Shown here: one piece after another, positions 47,901-61,400 of the stretch
Position numbering within the stretch: position 1 is the first letter of the stretch
How the letters are laid out: every line of letters starts with the position of its first letter
Assembly: GCA_963377175.1 (NCBI GenBank)
Contig: CAUJNA010001001.1
Coordinates: forward strand, 867,721 to 931,720
Length of the DNA: 64,000 nt
Direction: 5' to 3'
Origin: Effrenium voratum
Taxonomy: Eukaryota; Sar; Dinophyceae; Suessiales; Symbiodiniaceae
Notes under the pieces: generated by a model
What the model was told of the DNA's origin: nothing
The model's database searches: none
Seen by the model: the letters and a program-made list of their open reading frames with translations, nothing else
Position numbers and translations under genes: made by a program

Positions 47901-50900
47901 CTAAAAATGGTCTTCCTCAAAAAGGGTTAACTCTGTTTTTCCAGGGTCACTCAACTGAGCTACTGAGCGGCAGCAAGTTTTTGCAGGAGAAGAGCGTGGA
48001 CTTTATTTGCCGTGGCACGCCCATGAAGGCTCAGAAGGCCGTGCAGGCGAATGTCCCGGTGGACACCGTGGCAAGCCCGGGAAACCTGTCGGCTGAGACA
48101 CCAAAATGGAGGTGTTGTCGGTGGTTGCCCTCAAAAAAGAAAGAAACAAAACAGCAAAGCAAGGGGTACCCCCAAAAAATGACACCGTGGTTTCCTTTAA
48201 AGGAGAAACAAAAAAAACGCCAAAAAAAATAGCTCCAAACAAAACGACACACCACTATGAACTTGGGAGAACTTTGGGCTGATGGCGCAGAGCTCTAGCC
48301 TTCCTTCCGCAGGTTAGAGTCCCATTCATCTAGATGTGTTACATGCTTTTGGGTAGACCCTGTCAGTACTAGGTGTTGATCGTGAGCCGAGAACTCGCGT
48401 TGTTGCAGTTTGAACCTTAATACCTGTATGGGTGTGTCCTTTTTGTAGGGGAACTCAATAGTGGTCTCTTAAAACAGACACCCATATTGGTAGAACCCAA
48501 AGTCAACCAGTTCTTGGGTTCGTGGCGCTGTGTAACTGGCCCTGTGCCGGACGTCACTTGGTTACTTGGTGCAGGGTTTGCCCTTTGCCCGCCATTTTCG
48601 AGAACATGATGGGACCCCTGAAAGAGTTGCTTTTGACTTTGTACCCACCCCTATTCCAAATACCTAGGGTCGTATAGCAAAAGTTGGTATTTGGAGTAAC
48701 GGGCAGTTCTTCCGCGGGTTCCGCTTTCTGCGACAGCTTGGTCTCTACGATCAGCTCGTTGACGGCGACTACTCCTCGTTGCTGCAGGCGCGGGAACCAT
48801 GCGATCTGTTCATTGCTGCTGGCACGTAGCACGTGTTTAGGGGGCTTCTTGTGAGGCCTTTGTAATGTCCGTCTCTGTCTCAGTCTGAGTCTATGTTTGT
48901 GTTGGTGTTTGTGTGTGTGTGCTTGTGTCTGTGTGCTTGTGTCTGTGTGCTTGTGTCTGTGTGTTTGTGTCTCTGTGTGTGTGTGTGTGTCGCTATAGAT
49001 GCCAAGCGCCAACAGTTTGAACTGTTGCTGGTCCGTCAACTCAGGTCAGAAAATATTCACTGTTGCCATCTTCGGCTAGGTGTTTTTCTTATATATATAT
49101 ATGTGTTGCTTATGTTCATGCTCATTGACTGGGTAAACAATCCTATATATATATATATAGTTGTTGCTTCTGTGTTGTTTTAATGACCGGGTAAACAATC
49201 ATATGTATATATATATATATGTATGTATGTTTACATTGGTTGCTTCTGTTAAGTTGTATGGATTCTGTTCATGTTGAGTGGCAGATACATATAATATATA
49301 TATATATGATTATGTTGGTTGCTACTGTTTTTTTTTTGAGCGGGTAAACCACTTCGGCCACTTTTTGCCCAGCCGCCGCCAGGCCGCCGTGGAGTTCGCG
49401 GCGAAAGCGGCGGGCCAGGACCTGACTTTGCGGCGCCTGGGCCGCGGCAAAGCGAAGGCGGCGGAGCTGAGCCAGAAGCGCCAGGAGAGATGCCGGGGAC
49501 GATGCTGAGGGTGCCAGGTGCGTTTTCGTGTTTTTTTTGGGGGGGACCTCGTTGTTTTTTTTTGGGGGGGGAACCTCCTTCTGTTTATATTTCCTCTTTT
49601 TTTTTTCTTCTTCTTATTTTTAGCGGAAACCAAAAGGAAACCTTTAAGCCCATTTTATAGGGTCTCTTCAACAACACCCCGTTTTGATACCCCTTGCTTT
49701 GAGGGTACCCCGTCTAGGGCCCCCAGTAGTGCCCTTTCTCACCCCTTTCTTGGTTGGGAGGGTTCCCCTACTAAAATAGACTGCAGAAAAAAGGGTACCC
49801 TTATTCTAACCTCTTTATCAGAGGACCTAGCCTTGTTTTCGGTTCTTTTTAAAGGGGAACCAAAGGGAACACCTGAGCCCATTTTGGGGGTCTCTTCAAC
49901 ACCTAGTTCATATAACCCCCCACCCTTTTCACATAGAATCGTTCGCGGTTCGGGTCCTGGTTTGGACCATTTTCCTTTTAAAGGGACCGGGTCCCTGTCA
50001 GGTTCCATGTTAGTTGGTGGAAGTGTAGATGGTCGGGGTCTCCTCCATGGGGTTTTCCTGTTGCTTTTCTTGGTGCCAGCCAAAAACGAGGTCCACCGTT
50101 TTTTGATAAACTCCCAAATGTTGGACGACCAAATTCGGGGGGTTCTCGTGAAACCCCACATGTGGGACAGGAGTAGGAAGAGACGAATATCCCCCTTTTG
50201 GCTGATTAACATTGAATCATTAATCATTTTTGTTTGGTAGTCCATGTACCACTCACCATCAAAACGGGATAGGTGACGGTTAAGCGACACTCCCAACTCC
50301 GTTTTGTTGACCTCGGATTTTCACGTTTAATTAACAGCGCGTGTCGCTGGGACAGTGGGACTCCTTTACTTTGGTGGGTGACAAGTTCTTCTAATGGAAC
50401 GGGTTGATTGATGCGGGGTTCTCACCACCCGTTGAAACCATTCCTTTTCTCATTCTAGGTATGTACCCTCTCCTTTTGGCGATATGAACAACAGCACTGT
50501 TGCGGTGGGGGGGGGGGGCATTTGCAAAAGAGGGTCAAAAAGACCCCTACCAGCACCTGAGGCCTGCAGTTTCCCACTCGAGGGATGATTTTGGAACAGA
50601 ACTTGAGGTGTGGAACATGGGTGTCTCCTTTTTGAGGGTTCCCGTTGCTTGTAACTTTAAAGGGAAACCAAAAGGAAAACCACAATGTTGTTAAGGGCCC
50701 CCACACACCCATGCAGGAACAGCGGCCCTAGGAAGGTGCTGGAGAAAAAGGCGCTATTTCTTGTTGGCGGGTGCATTCGTCCTTTCTCGCTTGAAAGGGC
50801 AGGGCACTTCAACTACGTGGTCAGTAAGCTCGGTTATAGCCGACCTAACCATGCCATAGCCCACTTTTTTAGCACCCGTTTTCCCTTTTCGTTTGGGTTC

Positions 50901-52395
50901 CTCAGACATGAGCCTAGTCCTTGGAGGTATGCAAGGGATTGCAAAGGACCACCCTCCGAATTGGGTATGGGTCAAAGTTCAACCAGGATATGGACCACAG
51001 CTTCTAGTCCACAACCCAATTTGTGTGGTTACCCTTTTTTTTGCCCACCCGCCGTGGTGTTCCTTTTTTGGTGCCCCGACTCGCCTCCCGCGCCGCCTGC
51101 GCAAGCCGCCCTCCTCGGCACTCCGAAGCGACGGCGCGAAAGGCGCGCGCGCGTTTTTCGGACTCGAGGAGTACGCGAAGTCGCGGAAGGGGGAGCTGGC
51201 GCCCCAGGCCATCATCAGCTGCGTGGAGGCCGCCGTCGCCCAGGACTTCCAGGACGAAGCTGCCGACGCCGAACGAAGCGTTGGGCTTGGGGACGAAATT
51301 CTGGGGTGCAGCTGGATTCCTGTTGGTTTCCAGTTCAAGAACCTTTGCTCACTTAGGTGTTCCCCTAAACCGGTCTTCCCACTTCTTGGGTTTAAGTCCA
51401 TGGCCCCAACTCAACAAATGACAGTCAGTCGGAACTCAGGGTGTGACTTTGACTTTGAGGCACAGATTCTACCCACCTTTCTTGGGATCCCAAAAGCCCA
51501 TGAACTCCATGAACTCAGTCCATGAACTCAGTACCTTTCGGACAGACCCTCTTCTTTGGAGAGCCACACCTTGGCTGGTCGTTAAGCTGGTATCGAAAAA
51601 CAGCAAATGAGAGGGATACTTTCGGAGCTAGGAGCTTTCTTAGACATGGGCGTAACCAGTTCGGTGGATTTGAACCAAAACTGGACTTTGGCAGCTCTAC
51701 CCTTGGGTCTTTGGAATGACTTGTTGTGTATTTTCCTTTAAAACGGGGAGTTTATGATGAGAAGTGGATTTCTCACCTGGAGCTGAAACTGACAAACAGG
51801 GGTTGAACGTCGGTTTAGTTTTCTTCAGTGTTGCCTTCAACTATCTTGCATCTTTGCCTTCTGAAACGATGGTCAACCAGATTTGCATCCCGATAAATAT
51901 GCGGAGCCATAAGATGATGAGGTTCCTCTTGGGTGTCCCATGCAAACCAACCAAAAGGAGGCTCCCCCAAAAAACGCAAAACTCCCATGCACCGAAGACT
52001 ATAACTTCAATGATGTTTGTGTTTTGCGGGTGGGCTGTTTCAGATGAAGCCGTGTTATTCAATACATATGCCGTTTCGACTTGCTTCCCCGCAGTTTGTT
52101 CTTTTTGTCAAGAGCTCCCACTCGTGGAGTTCCGTGAGAAGGCGGAACAAGCACAACCAGAAAACAGGGAAGCGGAACAAACACAACCCAATGAGGCCTT
52201 GTTAGGCCCCAATGATGGCGCCCTTGTTTCTTGTGCTGGCGTTGGGCGGGCGTTTTTTTTTGCGCCTTTGCAAACTCTTGGGAAGTGTGTAATCCAAGAG
52301 CATAATACAAAGCATCCCTCGGAATCCTGTAAAACGCAGTACAAACATGTGTGTGTGTGTGTGTGTGTTTGTTGTGTCTGTTTTTTTTGTTTTTT

Positions 52396-52426
<31 letters not shown>

Positions 52427-55400
52427 CATGTGTGTGTGTGTGTGTTTTTTGCGTGTGTTTTGTGTGTGTGTGTTTTTGTGTGTGTTTTTGTGTGCGCGTG
52501 TGGGTGTGTGCGTGTGTGTGTGCGTGTGTGCGTGTGTGCGTGTGTGCGTGTGCGCGTGTGAGCGTGTGCGTGTGCGCTTGCGTGTGCGCTTGCGTGTGCG
52601 CCTGCGTGTGCGCCTGCGTGTGCGCCTGCGTGTGCGCCTGCGTGTGCGCCTGCTTGTGCGCCTGGGTGTGCGCCTGCGTGTGTGCACCTGCGTGTGTGCC
52701 TGCGTGTGTGCCTGCGTGTGCCTGCGCCTGCGTGTGTGCGTGTGTGCGTGTGTGCGTGTGTGCGTGTGTCTGTGTGTGTGTGTGTGTCTGTGTGTCTGTG
52801 TGTCTGTGTGCCTGTGTGTCTGTGTGTCTGTGTGTCTGTGTGTCTGTGTGTTTGTGTGTGTGTGTTTGTGTGTGTGTGTCTGTGTGTCTGTGTGTCCGTG
52901 TTGCTGTCTGTGTGGTTTTACGTGTGTGTGTGTGTGTGGGTGTGTGCAGGTGTGTGTGTGTGTCTGTGTGTGTGTGTGTCTGTGTGTCTGTGTGACTGTG
53001 TGTCTGTGTGTCTGTTTGTCTGTGTCTGCGTGTTTGTGTGTGTGTTTGTGTGTTTGTTTGTTTTTTGTTTGTTTGTTTTTGTTCGTTTGTGTGATTGTTT
53101 GTTTGTTTGTTTGTTTGTTTGTTTGTTTGTTTGGTTGGTTGGGTTGGTTGTTTGTTTGTTTGTTTGTTTGTTTGTTTGTTTGTTTGTGTCGGTTGATTGT
53201 TTGTTTGTTTGGCTGTTTGTTTCTTTGTTTGTTTGTTTGTTTGTGTGTTTGTTTGTTTGTTTGTTTGTTTGTTTGTTTGTTTGTTTGTTTGTGTGTATGT
53301 GTGTGTGTATGTGTCAGGTTCCGTGTTGTTGTTTGGCGGTATGCTGGTCGGACATGCTTTGTTAAGCGTTCCCAAGTTTCTGGCTTGATGCCTTTCGTGA
53401 ACTTCAGTGGCAAATATCGGGTTTGGACTTTGTTGGGAACTGATTTGCGCCCCTACTGCTTCTTCCAGCAGGCCCTTAGGCCTTGATGAGGCAACAACAT
53501 CGGAACTCGGGACTCCGAAAAGTTGTTGGTTTCAACTACGAGTTCCCCGGCAAAAGGATGCGTACTTACAAAGGGGCCCAATAGGTTCCATCTTACCGTC
53601 TGCAAAGGCGGGCAGCGGTTTTGACATACAGCCAGCCTTTGAGATCTGTTGTTTCAGGATGTTCATCGTCCCAGCCAAGAGAGCCTGAAACCTGCAGCCT
53701 TGTTCCACTCAATGCAGTTCGCCGTTTGTCTTGAGCCCTTAGTTCAGGATGCGATGAAGGTGGAGTTCTCCGAATTTTGCCAGGGCCAAAGTGGGCCTAA
53801 AGGAGCTGGTTGGGTGCTTGTCCCTTTCGGATCGAACTTTGGAGCGTGTGATCCGGCGTCCCGCACCCCCTCCCTCCCTCGCAAAGGTTCGAGGAGAACC
53901 CTTTCCAGAATCCGTTCTCGGAATCTTTGAAAACATAATTTGCTGGGCAGCCTGGGGGAACCCTCCCTTTGGAAAGATCCCCTCTTCGTTTCAATTGAAA
54001 GGATCGCATTGCAAACCTGGCTGCAAAACTTGTTGCCTGGAAACCAAGAACAGGTTCCTCATGGATTGGCAACAAAAACTGCAAGCCCCAGTCTGAAGGC
54101 AAGCTGATGGTGGGTCCTCAAGCACAAGCTCTGCAGCCACTCGGCTCACGGAAAATTAATGCTCTGGGGGGACCCGATCGCATCCGATTTCGGAGCCCAA
54201 TTTTTACCCACTTGCCCGGCGGATTACGTTTTTTGTTTTCAACCTTGTTGGCGATTCCTTTAAACTCAACCAACCAAAGAAGGATGCCCTTTTTGTTTCC
54301 GGTGGCCACTGGCATCTGAGTTTATTAAAGCCCACGGAGAATCGCCCAACATCTGGGCCTCGTTCGTTTGTTTTTGTCCTCCTGTTTAGCCGGGCCCCGT
54401 GTCTCAGCCCACGATTTGTTCAAAGCGAATTCACCTTTTGACCTTTTGGTTGTTCTTTTTTGGTCCATTTTTAGTAGAGGTCCCAAAAGGTTAACCTTTT
54501 ATTCCCAGGCTCTTTGGGCAAGTGAGGGTTGTCCAAGTCAGAAACTGGGGAAAGCTCTTTCGGCCAGTGTGTTTCCCTTGAACTTGTTAGGCGGGTTTGA
54601 TCAATTCTAGAAGTATCGCAAATAATGACACGGGTAGGCATGCCCTGTTTCATTGTAGGCCAGCGCTGTAGCGTGGGATCTTTGCAGTTTGCATAGTTAG
54701 CTTTGGCCAAGGTTTGGAACGGGATTATTCAAGGATGGAATGGAACCAACAGAGTAAGCCACAGGGATCACCAACGAAAAGCCAATAGCAATCGCGATGG
54801 GACTTGCGGGATTTGGGGCCTCCTGTATTGATCTCAACACAAGAACTCTTAGCATTTGTACTGGTCCTTGCTGTGCGAGAATCTTGTTTCATTGATTTTG
54901 CATGCCGAACATGCCTGTATTGTTGGATAAAAAATGTGTCTTCCTGCTTCCTAGCCGGCAAACAAGTTGAATGGCCCTGAAAAAAGCGCTTGGGCCTGTT
55001 TTGCGTGCTCCTCATGTTCTTTGCTTATCGTCTAAGACCGATATCTCTACCAACCATAGCGATACGGGAGCAACAAGTTGAACTTTTAGCGCAGCGGCCA
55101 ATTTGCCAAGTTTTCTGTTTGCCAGGTACATGTTCTTTGCTCAGCGCCAGTGCCAGAAGGTCCCAGGCCGTCTGTGAACTTGGGCGGGTCCGGTCCACGC
55201 TAATGGTTCGTAGGTGTCTTCTTGTTCACCCCACCTATCTTTTCAACAAATGAGCTGCTTTGATTAAACAAATGAAAAATTCGGGTTTTCAGCTATTTGC
55301 CTTTTTGATGGCTGAATCTTGTCTAGGTCCCCAGTAGTGCCCTTTTACCCTTTTTTGGGGGAGGGTTGCCCTACTAAATAGACGACAGAAAAACAATTCG

Positions 55401-58400
55401 GGTACCCTTATTAACAAACCTCTCAACTGGAGGAGTCAGTGGGTGTGCCGTTTCTTTGAAGGTGCCTTTTGCTTGGTGGGTTTTAAGGGATGCCAAGATG
55501 AAAAAGCCAACATTTTGGGTGTCTTTCTATTTTCAGACACACCCATGTCAAGTCAACACCTTGTTGTTTAAACAAGAACATCCTCTTCAATGAGTGTACT
55601 TCGAAAGGGCAGGCTGCGTGCGCCACCGCCATGGCCGCAAGTCCCCGTTGAGTTGGGGGCTGTTTTAACGCTTGAGCGCCCTGCTGGGAGAGCCCGAGAG
55701 GTGAATGGCGAGGTTTTTCCACATCACCTTTAACAGGTGGGTGTTGTTTTTTACTAGGTTGATCAATTTGGCAAATATGAGGAGCCCTGAAAAGCCAAGC
55801 AGCAATGTTCAATTTGTCTCGCTGATGGTGGTGGGTGAGTTGACATAACAGCTTGACCCGTATGGCAAATGTCGGTTCAGTGCCCCCAATTCTGTTTTGT
55901 GGGCTTGAGTCAAAAAAGCAGCTACCACAACCGTCGATTTATTTGTCACGACTATTTCAAGAGAGCCTACTGGAAATCTGTGTTGTTTGTGTTTCTTTTC
56001 CAGGGGCACAAAACGCAAATGAAGGTAACAAACATCAAAAGGCGCCAGAGTTTGTTGCCCAGGCCACTGGAGATTTGTGGAGATAAACGACCCTCCCTGG
56101 GCATACCCACTTGTGTGTGCGGTTGAACAATTGTGGCGTTTGGAGCAGCGGAACCTGCTGTGGGGTTGACCGATACCCTTAGAACCGCGAAAGTGTTTGG
56201 AGTAGCCTTGGGTCTTTCTCCTACCAAAACACATGTCCTGTTTCTTGGTAGACTAGATATGAAACAGAATCTGAACACACGGGCATGGTGTTATAGAAAA
56301 AGGACACCAAACGCAAACCACCCCCAAATGTAGGGGGTCCGCCTGTTTTGACACATACGCAATTGAAACTCAGGTAGATGAAGGTTGTAGGGGACAATCC
56401 CAACCATAAATAGCTGCGGCCGCCTTCTTAATTCTTTACATAGTCTTGGGTAGACCATTTTAATACCAGGTTTTGATATGACTCAGTTGTCCTTTTTAGG
56501 TGTTGGTTCAGAATAGATGTGTCTGGAATTTGATTTTGCCCCAGTTACCCAAAAACAGCTATGGAAAAGGTCACCCAGGGCAGGGGAGCCTATGGTCAAA
56601 ACGCATGGTACCATATTGAGGTAGGTGCACCACCCATTTTGGTTTATTTTAGTGGGGATTGGGATGTTCACTGGGGGCTAACCGGAGTTTTGACCCATGG
56701 CCATATGGTTTGCCGTGTACCCCATAGGCCCAGGGGATCCATGCAGGCTTGGACAAGGCTGCGGCGCCCGGCACCTGTGGCATCGTGGGCGCCGGCTTGA
56801 CGCTCGGCGTTGCGCCGAAAATTTGGCGGAACGTTCGGCATGGTTCTAAGGGTTGATTCCCCGTTCTCTTCACCCATCGTTCTCTTTAGAAACCACCCAT
56901 TTTCCCACGGATCTGTTCTTTGAAGAGAAGGATCCCTGAAGAGAATGGGGAAGGTACAGCCAGAATGGTCGGTGTGTCGTTTCTTTTGAAGGTGCCTTTT
57001 GTTTGGCGAATTTTGGCAAAGGATGTTAGGACTGAACAACTTTTTGCCAACTAATGGGTTTTCCATTACACCATTAAAAGTTAAACTTTTAGCAGTGGAG
57101 CAGAGAGCAACCGAGTTTGTTTTGCTGGGTTTCAAGGGATGCCAAGAGAGAAAAACCAAAACTGTGGGTGTCTTTGTATTTTAAGACACACCCCTGTCAA
57201 GTTATTTGCGCCCACACGATTTCTATTGACAGTTTGGACGTACACCTAAACCTATTTGACGCCGATGAATTTCATCTTGCTGTAAATATATTGCAGGTTT
57301 TAAGAGACGTGGCCAGGTGCATTCTCACGTGCATCCTTCAGACATTGGAAGAACCTGCCAAAATATTTAAGCTTGGGTTGATCAAGTTGGATGCAGCATC
57401 CATACGCGAGGCCACGTCACATTGCGCCCTTGGCTTGCACATGCGCAAGGCTGTTGCCCCTCCGCCCCCCATTCCCCGCTCTGCAGATCCGAATCGGGGT
57501 CTTTAAGAAACTTGTCTCGGGATGGACCTTTTCCTGAAAGATGAGCAGGGAGAACGCCGGCCTTCAAGTATCAAGCTGTGGGCAGTGAGTGGGGCGCCGC
57601 TTGCTTGGAAACACCCCGCCAGGGGGCCTCCCCAATCCCAAATAACACGCCATCAAAAAGTTGGGCGGGCAATCTATTTAGGTGGTTCCGTGCTTAGAAG
57701 GTTTCTAAAGGCCAGATTTAAATTGAGGCTGCTGGACAGAAAGGATCTTGAAAACACCTTGAAACAAGCCTCTAAAACCCCTCCAGACCCCACAGCTTCC
57801 CTTGTAACGTGACCCTCAAGAAGAACAAAACGTCCAAACTCTATGTGTTCAATTTTCTGTATTGGAGCGCGCAGTCCATCGTACCAAAACCAATCCATGG
57901 TCCAGAGCTTGGTACGAACATTTTCCACAACCCGTGTTTTTTTAGGAGCCACCTACACACCATGGAAGAGCCACCTACTCGCGCGTGACAAAAGGAATAC
58001 TAAATCAAAAAAATCACGCGGCCCTGCCAATTCCTATGGGGGATTCCAGGCCGTCAGCCCTGCCCGGGCTCGAGATTGGAGTGACGCAAGTGTCTTCAAC
58101 TTGGTCCCGAAAACTTGCTGGTCGATAGACCCCGATGTAAACAATGCGCGATTTGATTTCCTTTCAGGGAAACCCAACACGGTTCATTCCATTCCCTGCC
58201 TATCCCAGCAAAAAAAATGTCAAACGTTGGTTGGTGACCAAGGTGCCGAAACCGGGGATAACTATGTTGTTGCCCCCCAGGTGAGGGTCTGTGGACTCCC
58301 TTAAAAACAGACACACCCACTCAGACATGAGAGGCTGCCCTTTTCGGGCAAACGATGGACAACTTCCCATCTTGGGCTGGCTACCCCATTTGAACAAATG

Positions 58401-61400
58401 GGTGTGACTGCTTTTTGATGGTACTCCTTCTTGTTGCTTTCAAAGGAAACCAACCGGACACCAACCACGTTGGTGGCTCCCAGCCATCCCCTCAGCCTTT
58501 TTAGCTTTTCAGGGTTTATAAGTGGGGATTTCCATGTAATCAACCTACTTAAAGTTAAACTTTTAGCAGGGGATCTGAGGGCAGCCCAACCACTTGGGCA
58601 CTGAGGATGGGCAGCGGCATTGCCATGTGCTGTGCAGAGAATGGCATCAAGGCCGGCTCTCCTGTGCCCGCGCGCCTTGCCTCGTCGTCAAGGCACCTAT
58701 ACGGCTGTGGGTCAAAACCAATGGTACCATTTTGGGGTAGGTGCACCACCAATTTTTTAGTCTATGTTAGTGGGGATTTGCATGCTCACTGGGGGTACGG
58801 GATTTTGACCCATGGCCATATAGTCCTATCCAAAGCTATAGGTGGCGCATGCTTTTAGGGGAGGCCCCAAAAAGGCGGTCATTCTTTTGGTTAATTACCC
58901 TCCCCCTTGTTAGTATGTGTATTGGTTGTTTTTTTCGGCCCTCCTTTCTTCCAGGGGGACAGAGACGGATTAAGACCTGGGGGTTTATCAGTCAGGGGTC
59001 AACAGTACAATCGGTAACCAATCAGTAGGAACAAGGCCCACCAATTGTGGAACTTCCCACCCATGTCCCGCAAACTCTCCTGCAAAGTGTGCCCATTAGT
59101 TGGGTGTGCTAACCCATTGCTACGCACTATAGTCATAGTTGAAGTTTTCCCCCAGCAAACCGACCTGGAACCCAAGATACGGCGCCCTTGCCAGGAGGGC
59201 TATCCTCTCCGCCCTTGTGTCGTGTTATATTCGACCTCGATGAGTTTGGTGACATACAAACAGCCCGAGGAAACCGAACCCAAGGTGCTTTGCAGGGTTC
59301 CTTAGGAGTCAAAGAGAACATGCCTCCCAGTTTTCGGGGGGCCTGTGTTTTTCAGGGTTCCTTAGGAGTCAAAGTTAAAGGGGACATTTCCCAGTTTTGG
59401 GGGGGCCTCCTTATTTTGAGACTCACCAAATATAATTCAAATCCAAGTGGGGGTAAGCACAGGATGGCGCTGCGAGACCCGGGTATTCGGCAGTCAAGGT
59501 GGACCATGAGTAAGCCCTCCAGTCGGGGCGGCGCCCCTGGTACCAGGAAAACCGCATCTACACTTCGAGAGATTCCTGGTTTTTGGTGGTAGGGGCATCT
59601 GGCTGTCCATTGCTTTGCTTTTGGTTGCAACCATTTCCAAGAGGGCCGCCTCTCAGGCAACCTCACGCAAAAGAGACAAGGAGCTCACCTGATCTGCTCG
59701 GGAAGCTATATATATTATATATACCCTATTTCGGGCGGTTTCAAGCAGTACTTCGGACACCAGCCATTTTCACGGGTGCCAGGCTGCTACCTCTCCTTGC
59801 CTACTACCACTAGGGAATGTATATATGTATACAATGTGTATAGAAAACTATTATTTCTCTCTCTCTCTCTCTCTTACTCTCTTTCTATATAATAATGTAT
59901 ACTTTACTGTATGTCGTCCACCGGCATAAAACCACATGATCAGTGCTCTTTGTGCTTGATTCCCGCTGCGCATACAACTCCAGAGTTCGCCTCACCTGCA
60001 GAAGTTTGGCGGCACCATTCCGTGTTGTTTTCCATTGGCTTTCTACTACAAAGCGACCATCAACAGAATGAGTGCCTTGTTTCGCAAGGGCCAGTGGGAG
60101 TTTCGCCAAGACAGTGTTCTTCCGAGGAAGAAAGTAGCGATCTGTTTTTTCCAGCTGCAGGTTGTGCTGCTGGATATCGACCAAAAGAACCTCGACAGGG
60201 GCATGACTGCCCTTGTCCAAGCTCAGGTTGAGTTCCCAACACCCAGCAAAGTTGGCCCAACATGTTGGAACGTTTTGCGTGGTGTTATGGGGGGGGGTTC
60301 GTAACGCCTACATGAGGGTGGATCAAACAGGGCATGCCTTGTTGGAGCCATTTTTGTGTGACAACCTGTGAAATCGAGCAACCGGGGCACAGGGCGGGGT
60401 TCTGAATAGGGACCTTTTGCTGAAGCGTTTGACCAGCCAGGCAGTAGACCATCTGACATTGCCATATATGCTCACCTTTTTTTTTCTGCCTCTTTGGCAT
60501 TGAAATGGTGTCCTTCATTTCCCTCTTGCAGCAACACGTAGTTTTTTGTGTACGGACCGAATGGAAGTTCTTCACGATAAATGGGGTGTTGAAGTTCATG
60601 TTTAAACAGTCGGCCGAGCCCTGCAGAGCACGGTTGGGCAATGTGGTCGGTTCGAGGTCGCGACGAGCCACCTGATCTTTGAGTTGAAGAAGGGAATCCC
60701 TGAGATAGTGACAGCGGAATCGCCGGGAGAAGCGACTTTGGAATCCCGCAATGACTTTGGAATCGCAGAAAGGGGCACCATCTTCCACGTCGAAGAGTCG
60801 AAACACTTGGCTTTGCTTCCCGGTGTTTGGATTTGGCGATTCCAAGCTATCCACTCCCTTAGATCCTTCTGATGACAGTGGTGGCAAGCAACAAGCTTGG
60901 ACTTTTTGTGGGCCAATCGACTCAAGTGAGCAAGCGTTCTAAATCACCCAGTGTTGAAAGTTACTGTCAGTTGTCCTTCAAGGAAACCTCTGGGCACGTC
61001 AATCACGTCAATCAATTTCGCGGTGTTCCACATCTATCGCTGACTTCAAGGCCATCAAGAAGAACTACGCGCGGAGCGTGGAGCGCAAGAGCAAGTCGCA
61101 GGCAATTCCCCTCGGTTGCTCCTTAGGGGTGTCTCAAAATAAGAATCGAATCCCCGAAATTGTGATCGGTCCTTTTGTTTTCCGTTTGAAACCCAAAATG
61201 GTACCCTGAAAAGAAGGTGCACACATACAAATCTAGCAATGCGATCAGATTCGATCAACTTCATATTCTGAGTTCTTGTTTTGTCCCTTTGGCATGTTTG
61301 CGGCGACCAATCACGAGTAGACATGCAGCAGATCTATGCTGATGTGGCCTTGCTGTAGTTGTGATGTGTGAAAGGGTGGTGTTTCTTTTCCCTAAACACA

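Noticed and set aside
48047..48070. Extension of EHHADH exon 8 (ANVPVDTV)
   Set aside because: The shorter exon ending at 48046 gives [15 protein letters not shown] with exon 9, the family pattern; the extension would duplicate the VD motif.
49518..50296. Frames of 240 (+) and 185 (-) residues in EHHADH intron 10
   Set aside because: No recognisable domain, wrong frame or position for the EHHADH protein, and they run across a family B element. Judged to be chance.
52059..53486. Open frames of 379-438 residues over 52-53.5 kb
   Set aside because: Artefact of the 1-kb TG/TTTG tract; Thr-His-Gln-Lys or Cys-Val-Phe monotony, no homology.
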